From DATLTV01 sp035533375 (GTDB lineage: Bacteria > Patescibacteriota > Minisyncoccia > UBA6257 > 2-01-FULL-56-20): a stretch of 8,251 bases of DNA. Positions 5,291-8,251 of the stretch are shown in pieces. A program made the position numbers and the translations under genes. Position 1 is the stretch's first letter, and each line of letters opens with the position of its first letter. The DNA lies in NCBI GenBank assembly GCA_035533375.1, contig DATLTV010000027.1, forward strand, positions 1-8,251, in the 5' to 3' direction. A model generated the notes under the pieces. It was not told the origin of the DNA. It worked only from the letters and a program-made list of their open reading frames with translations, and made no database searches.

Positions 5291-5842
5291 ATGCGACAAT
5301 TTTTTGCTTCAGTACTCGAAGTGCTTGAGGTCGCGGCCATCGCCATCGGAGCCGTGTTCCTCATCCGCCATTTTCTCGTGCAGCCATTCCTCGTAAGCGG
5401 CTCGAGCATGGTGCCGACTTTCGAGGACGGCAATTATCTCCTGATCGACGAGCTCACCTTCCATTTCCGGGCGCCCGAGCGCGGCGAGGTGATCGTGTTC
5501 AAATATCCGAAGGACACGTCGACCTATTTTATCAAGCGCATTATCGGCCTGCCGGGCGAGCGAATCCTCATCAATGGCGGCAAGGTGACCGTCTATAATA
5601 AGGCGAACCCGCAAGGACTCACGCTCGACGAGACGTATTTGCCGTCCTCGTTCAAAACGACCGGCAGCGAGGATATTACGCTCGGTCCGAGCGAATATTT
5701 CATGATGGGCGACAATCGCGAGGCGAGCTTCGATTCGCGGAGCTGGGGACCGATGCCCGCAAACGATATCGTGGGCCTGGTGCGCCTGCGCCTCTGGCCC
5801 CTGAACGATCTTACCGCGTTCGCGGCGCCCAAGTACCAATAA
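5291..5842 (+). CDS. lepB: Signal peptidase I
   Basis: This membrane-anchored serine protease removes signal peptides from exported preproteins on the outer face of the cytoplasmic membrane. The protein has 183 residues with one N-terminal membrane helix (about 8-30, VLEVAAIAIGAVFLIRHFLV). The catalytic Ser39 lies in SGSSMVPTF, and the general-base Lys82 in YFIKRIIGLPGE. The conserved box MGDNREASFDSR (139-150) and a closing GLVRLRLWPLN complete the S26 family set. The length is typical of the short, single-helix form seen in Gram-positive and candidate-phyla bacteria. It probably serves all Sec-exported proteins, including secreted surface proteins like the one at the window start. It is followed after 88 nt by hisS, across an AT-rich inverted repeat. 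Confidence 0.95.
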   Translation: MRQFFASVLEVLEVAAIAIGAVFLIRHFLVQPFLVSGSSMVPTFEDGNYLLIDELTFHFRAPERGEVIVFKYPKDTSTYFIKRIIGLPGERILINGGKVTVYNKANPQGLTLDETYLPSSFKTTGSEDITLGPSEYFMMGDNREASFDSRSWGPMPANDIVGLVRLRLWPLNDLTAFAAPKYQ

Positions 5843-5846
5843 ATTA

Positions 5847-5919
5847 AATTTACAATTTTCAAATAATTTCAAACGAGTAAATTTTTAAATCCGTTTTTGA
5901 AAATTGAAAATTGTAAATT
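5847..5919 (+). repeat. AT-rich inverted repeat between lepB and hisS
   Basis: Perfect 16-bp arms, AATTTACAATTTTCAA (5847-5862) and TTGAAAATTGTAAATT (5904-5919), flank a 41-nt loop. The loop holds further TTTCAAA-type pieces and an isolated AAACGAG (5871-5877). It starts 4 nt after the lepB stop. It may serve as the lepB 3' end structure. TAAATT at 5914-5919 could double as a weak -10 for hisS, 11 nt before its ATG. Confidence 0.75.
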
Positions 5920-5930
5920 ATCATTGCACC

Positions 5931-7250
5931 ATGCCTCAAAAACCGAATCACGAGAAGCCGAAAGACGAAGCGCCGAAGTCCTTCCGCGCGCCGCGCGGCA
6001 TGCACGATCTGTTGCCCGCGGAACAGCCGTACTGGGAGCGTATCGAAGCGGCCATGAGAAGCGCCGCGCGTTTTTATAATTTTCAGCGCATCGAGCCGTC
6101 CCTTCTTGAATTTGCCGACCTCTTCCGCCGTACGGTGGGCGCGGGGACGGATCTCGTGGAAAAAGAGATGTACTCTCTGAAGACCAAAGGCGGCGACGTG
6201 CTCGCGCTCCGGCCGGAATTCACGGCGGGGATCGCCCGGGCGTATCTCGAACACAATCTTTCGCGCATGGGCCAGCCGCAGAAGCTCTGGCACTTCGGAC
6301 CCGTCTTCCGCCACGACCGGCCGCAACTTGGGCGTTTCCGCGAATTCACGCAGACCGGATTCGACGTGATCGGCGGCGTGAACGATGCCGTCTATGACGC
6401 GCAGGTATTGCTCATCGCGATGGGCATTCTTGAGGATCTGAAGATCAAGGACGTGTCGCTAAAGATCAATTCGATCGGCTGCAGGGTGTGCCGTCCGATT
6501 TACAAGAAACAGCTGCAGACCTATTACCGGAGCCGCGCGAAGCAACTGTGCGCCGAGTGCGTGGAGCGTTTGGAAACAAACCCCTTGCGGCTGCTTGACT
6601 GCAAGGACCCCGAATGCCGCGAGCTCAAGAAAAAAGCGCCGAATTTTTTGGACAAGCTGTGCGTTACCTGCAGTAAGCATTTCCGGGAAGTGCTCGAATG
6701 CCTCGACGAGCTCGGTATCTCGTACGCGCTCGACAACACGCTTGTGCGCGGCCTCGACTACTATAATAAGACCGTATTCGAAGTATTCGCGGAAGGCGCG
6801 GGGTCGGATGTGGGCGCGATTCTCGCGGGCGGCCGTTACGATTACCTCATGGAATTCATCGGCGGACATCTCACGCCCGCGGTGGGGGCTTCCTTCGGCG
6901 CCGAGCGGCTTATTGCCGTCATGAAAGCGCGGGAGATCCCGGTTCCCGCGAAATCCGTGCGGCGGGTGTTTGTAGCGCACGCGGGTGACTCGGCGAAGAA
7001 AAAGGCTCTGAAGCTCATCAAAGAACTGACGAATGCCGGTATTCCGGTTTCCGAATCGCTCGCAAAGGATTCACTGCGCGCGCAACTCAAGTCGGCGGAC
7101 AAAGAGAATGCGAGCACGGCGCTCATTCTCGGACAGAAGGAGATCTATGAGGCGTCAGTCATCATCCGCGACATGCGCACCGGACTCCAGGAGAGCGTGA
7201 AGATGGAGCGAATCGTGGAGGAGATAAAAAAACGGGCAAGGCTAAATTAA
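5931..7250 (+). CDS. hisS: Histidyl-tRNA synthetase
   Basis: This class II synthetase charges tRNA-His with histidine in the cytosol. From ATG 5931 the protein has 439 residues. RAPRGMHDLLP (about 19-29) opens the fold. LRPEFTAGIARAY (93-105) and RHDRPQLGRFREF (127-139, motif 2) bind ATP and substrate. LVRGLDYYNKTVFEV (271-285) is the histidine-specific HisA motif. AGGRYDYL and TPAVGASFGAERL (to about 327) include motif 3. The region from about 345 to the end is the anticodon-binding domain. Between motif 2 and HisA lies an insertion with eight Cys in paired arrangement (CRVC, CAEC, C...C, CVTC; about 184-247), known from many bacterial HisRS of this type. A TTG at 5904 would extend the frame by nine residues, but it lies inside the upstream inverted repeat, so ATG 5931 is preferred. 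No Shine-Dalgarno motif is visible. Confidence 0.95.
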   Translation: MPQKPNHEKPKDEAPKSFRAPRGMHDLLPAEQPYWERIEAAMRSAARFYNFQRIEPSLLEFADLFRRTVGAGTDLVEKEMYSLKTKGGDVLALRPEFTAGIARAYLEHNLSRMGQPQKLWHFGPVFRHDRPQLGRFREFTQTGFDVIGGVNDAVYDAQVLLIAMGILEDLKIKDVSLKINSIGCRVCRPIYKKQLQTYYRSRAKQLCAECVERLETNPLRLLDCKDPECRELKKKAPNFLDKLCVTCSKHFREVLECLDELGISYALDNTLVRGLDYYNKTVFEVFAEGAGSDVGAILAGGRYDYLMEFIGGHLTPAVGASFGAERLIAVMKAREIPVPAKSVRRVFVAHAGDSAKKKALKLIKELTNAGIPVSESLAKDSLRAQLKSADKENASTALILGQKEIYEASVIIRDMRTGLQESVKMERIVEEIKKRARLN

Positions 7251-7256
7251 GTTCTT

Positions 7257-7371
7257 CAGCTCGTAAGCGCCGAATTGCATAACAACGGCAATTCGTCTGC
7301 TAAGCTCGTAAGTCATTCAACAGAATGATTGGCTTACGAGTCTAGAGCTTACGAGCTTAGAGCCTACGAGC
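7257..7371 (+). repeat. Octamer compound hairpin element, copy C (variant)
   Basis: The layout is that of the copies at 1611 and 8158, but the octamer core is CTCGTAAG/CTTACGAG instead of CTCGTTAG/CTAACGAG. Hairpin 1 is CGAATTGC (7271-7278), loop ATAACAACG (9 nt), GCAATTCG (7288-7295). Hairpin 2 is CTCGTAAG (7305-7312) with CTTACGAG (7333-7340), enclosing a TCATTC-AACA-GAATGA stem. The right side continues with CTTACGAG, CTTAGAG and CCTACGAG up to 5 nt before the HIT gene. It begins a few bases after the hisS stop. No T-run and no gene. Confidence 0.85.
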
Positions 7372-7375
7372 TAAA

Positions 7376-7780
7376 ATGGATTGTCTTTTCTGCAAAATTA
7401 TTACCAAACAGATCCCCGCGCAGATCATTTACGAAAATGACCGCGTGCTGGCGTTTTTGGACGTGCAGCCGCGCAGCCCGGGGCACACGATGGTGATTCC
7501 GAAATTCCATGCGCCGAATTTTCTCGAGCTGCCCGAGGCGGAGGTCGCGCCGCTCTTTGAAGCGGTAAAAAAGATGGCCGAACTGCTTTCGACGAAGCTC
7601 ACGCCCGACGGCATCACAATCGGCATAAACCAAGGCCGCGCGAGCGGGCAGGAAGTGGACCATCTGCACGTGCATTTAATGCCGCGGTGGAAAAATGACG
7701 CCGGACATGCCGTCCAATCGGTCGTGAATAATCCTCCGAAGGAAACGCTTGAGGAGATAAAGAAAAAATTAGTGGGTTAG
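7376..7780 (+). CDS. HIT-family nucleotide hydrolase/transferase
   Basis: This 134-residue cytosolic protein belongs to the histidine-triad superfamily, Hint-like branch. These enzymes hydrolyse nucleoside phosphoramidates or related adenylates through a histidine-bound nucleotidyl intermediate. The triad is in DHLHVHLMPRW (His96, His98, His100). CLFCKI at the N-terminus (Cys3, Cys6), with His45 and His96, makes the zinc site seen in many bacterial members. IYENDRVLAFLDVQPRSPGH (19-37) and MVIPKFH are also family-typical. The length is close to the usual 110-140 residues. The exact substrate cannot be read from sequence. The ATG lies 5 nt after the octamer repeat, with no Shine-Dalgarno motif; the repeat must contain or adjoin its promoter, if it has one. 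Otherwise it may be read through from hisS. Confidence 0.92.
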   Translation: MDCLFCKIITKQIPAQIIYENDRVLAFLDVQPRSPGHTMVIPKFHAPNFLELPEAEVAPLFEAVKKMAELLSTKLTPDGITIGINQGRASGQEVDHLHVHLMPRWKNDAGHAVQSVVNNPPKETLEEIKKKLVG

Positions 7781-7784
7781 CGCG

Positions 7785-7881
7785 CGTCATCCCGGAAAAT
7801 CGCCGCTGCGATTTGTCCGGGATCCATACTTTATCATAGAACGATTTTATAGGTATGGATCCCCGCTTTCGCGGGGATGAC
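7785..7881 (+). repeat. Composite REP-like element, two inverted palindromes
   Basis: Unit 1 (7785-7829) starts CGTCATCCCGG and ends GTCCGGGATCCATAC. Unit 2 (7853-7881) starts GTATGGATCC and ends GCGGGGATGAC, with a strong stem ATCCCCGC-TTTC-GCGGGGAT (7859-7878). The two are head to head around a 23-nt AT-rich spacer: GGATCCATAC (7820-7829) pairs with GTATGGATCC (7853-7862), and GTCATCCC (7786-7793) with GGGATGAC (7874-7881). This resembles the paired arrangement of REP/BIME elements. It begins 5 nt after the HIT stop. No RAYT transposase is in the window. Confidence 0.85.
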
Positions 7882-7901
7882 AACGACGGGGCAACGATGG
7901 T

Positions 7902-7930
7902 TTGACCTTTATGGGCATTTTTGCTAAACT
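7902..7930 (+). promoter_or_regulatory. rpsU promoter
   Basis: TTGACC (7902-7907), a 17-bp spacer and TAAACT (7925-7930) form the best sigma-70-type promoter in the window. The -10 ends 8 nt before the ATG at 7939, predicting a leaderless or nearly leaderless transcript. It makes the TTG start at 7921 impossible for this transcript, since that codon would lie upstream of the start point. Confidence 0.7.
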
Positions 7931-7938
7931 CTTATTCT

Positions 7939-8154
7939 ATGGGCGTTGAAGTGCGTAAAAAACAAGGTGAATCGGGCAACTCGCTTTTGTTCAGTTTCAC
8001 GAAGCGGATCAAGCGGAGCGGCGTTTTAAAAGAAGCGCGCAAGCGACGTTTTCGCGGCCGCGCGCAGAGCCGCCTCAAGCGCAAGCGTTCCGCCATCCAT
8101 CGCGATGCGAAAAGGAAAGATTTCGAACGGCAGAAAAAATTGGGACTCATATAA
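7939..8154 (+). CDS. rpsU: Small ribosomal subunit protein bS21
   Basis: This 71-residue, very basic protein has the bS21 pattern: MGVEVRKKQGES at the start, FSFTKRIKRSGVLKEARKRRF (about 19-39) and RLKRKRSAIHRDAKRK (about 46-61). bS21 sits on the 30S platform near the anti-Shine-Dalgarno end of 16S rRNA and influences mRNA binding. That is of interest here because no gene in the window has a recognisable Shine-Dalgarno motif. The length equals the E. coli protein. ATG 7939 is preferred over TTG 7921 because of promoter position and family length. The gene has its own promoter and is followed within 4 nt by a compound octamer element. Confidence 0.92.
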   Translation: MGVEVRKKQGESGNSLLFSFTKRIKRSGVLKEARKRRFRGRAQSRLKRKRSAIHRDAKRKDFERQKKLGLI

Positions 8155-8157
8155 GAA

Positions 8158-8251
8158 GCTCGTTAACTCGTTAGCGCTTGAAATCAAAACGATGGATTTC
8201 AAGCGTTTAGCTCTTTAGTAATTACACCTACTAACGAGCTAACGAGCTAAC
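8158..8251 (+). repeat. Octamer compound hairpin element, copy B (runs to window edge)
   Basis: This begins 3 nt after the rpsU stop with AGCTCGTTAACTCGTTAG. Hairpin 1 is a perfect 11-bp stem, CGCTTGAAATC (8175-8185) with GATTTCAAGCG (8195-8205), and a 9-nt loop AAAACGATG. Hairpin 2 pairs AGCTCTTTAGTA (8209-8220) with TACTAACGAGCT (8229-8240) with one mismatch and an 8-nt loop. CTAACGAG units then continue to the window end. The order of parts matches the copy at 1611-1760. No T-run is seen. Confidence 0.85.

Noticed and set aside
5904..5930. TTG start extending hisS by nine residues
   Set aside because: The codon lies in the arm of an inverted repeat, adds no conserved residues, and ATG 5931 fits the family start.
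7859..7878. Intrinsic terminator of the HIT gene
   Set aside because: The stem is strong, but it is followed by GACAACGACG and not by a T-run, and it is part of a paired REP-like element. A terminator role is possible but not supported by the standard signature.
7921..7938. TTG start extending rpsU by six residues
   Set aside because: It lies upstream of and overlaps the predicted -10 box, and bS21 length matches the ATG at 7939.

Overview
The window looks like a chromosomal segment of a candidate-phyla-radiation bacterium (Patescibacteria, most likely a Parcubacteria-type lineage). I infer this from gene content: a DUF2341/LamG/FN3 surface protein beside type IV pilus genes, a PilM-PilN fusion, S23-type four-helix-bundle genes, and a short basic bS21. 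Genes also lack Shine-Dalgarno motifs, and several have a -10 box 6-8 nt before the start codon, which implies leaderless mRNAs. No tRNA, rRNA, CRISPR array, transposase or integrase was seen.

Layout. 1-4490 is a type IV pilus/surface region on the plus strand: a 5'-truncated LamG-type protein (2-1603), a PilX-like minor pilin (2161-2619) and a PilM-PilN fusion (2967-4490). Two four-helix-bundle genes lie on the minus strand in the gaps, one intact (1758-2111) and one reduced to its C-terminal half (2637-2870). 4596-8154 is housekeeping: pth (minus), then lepB, hisS, a HIT-family hydrolase and rpsU (plus).

The most unusual content is between the genes. Most gaps are filled with imperfect octanucleotide arrays, written AGCTCGTT after a gene's stop codon and CTAACGAG/CCAACGAG on the far side. 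Each gap is therefore a large inverted repeat. Three of these (after the LamG gene, hisS and rpsU) share a finer architecture: octamer arm, CGC, a hairpin with a 9-nt loop fitting AWRRCRAYG, a second octamer hairpin, then the closing arm. Stem sequences change on both sides together between copies. The same octamers bracket both four-helix-bundle genes, run into the coding start of the PilX-like gene, and supply the last codons and stops of the minus-strand genes.

Two further palindrome families are present. A GC-rich family (CCGCC..GGCGG) sits in frame inside pth. A REP-like family (GGATCCCGG..CCGGGATGAC) flanks lepB-hisS-HIT in opposite orientations. An AT-rich inverted repeat separates lepB from hisS. 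Almost every gene end is therefore followed by a palindrome, and none has the run of T of a standard intrinsic terminator. These elements may act as 3'-end or terminator structures, as non-autonomous mobile elements, or both. I could run no searches, so all family assignments rest on motif recognition.
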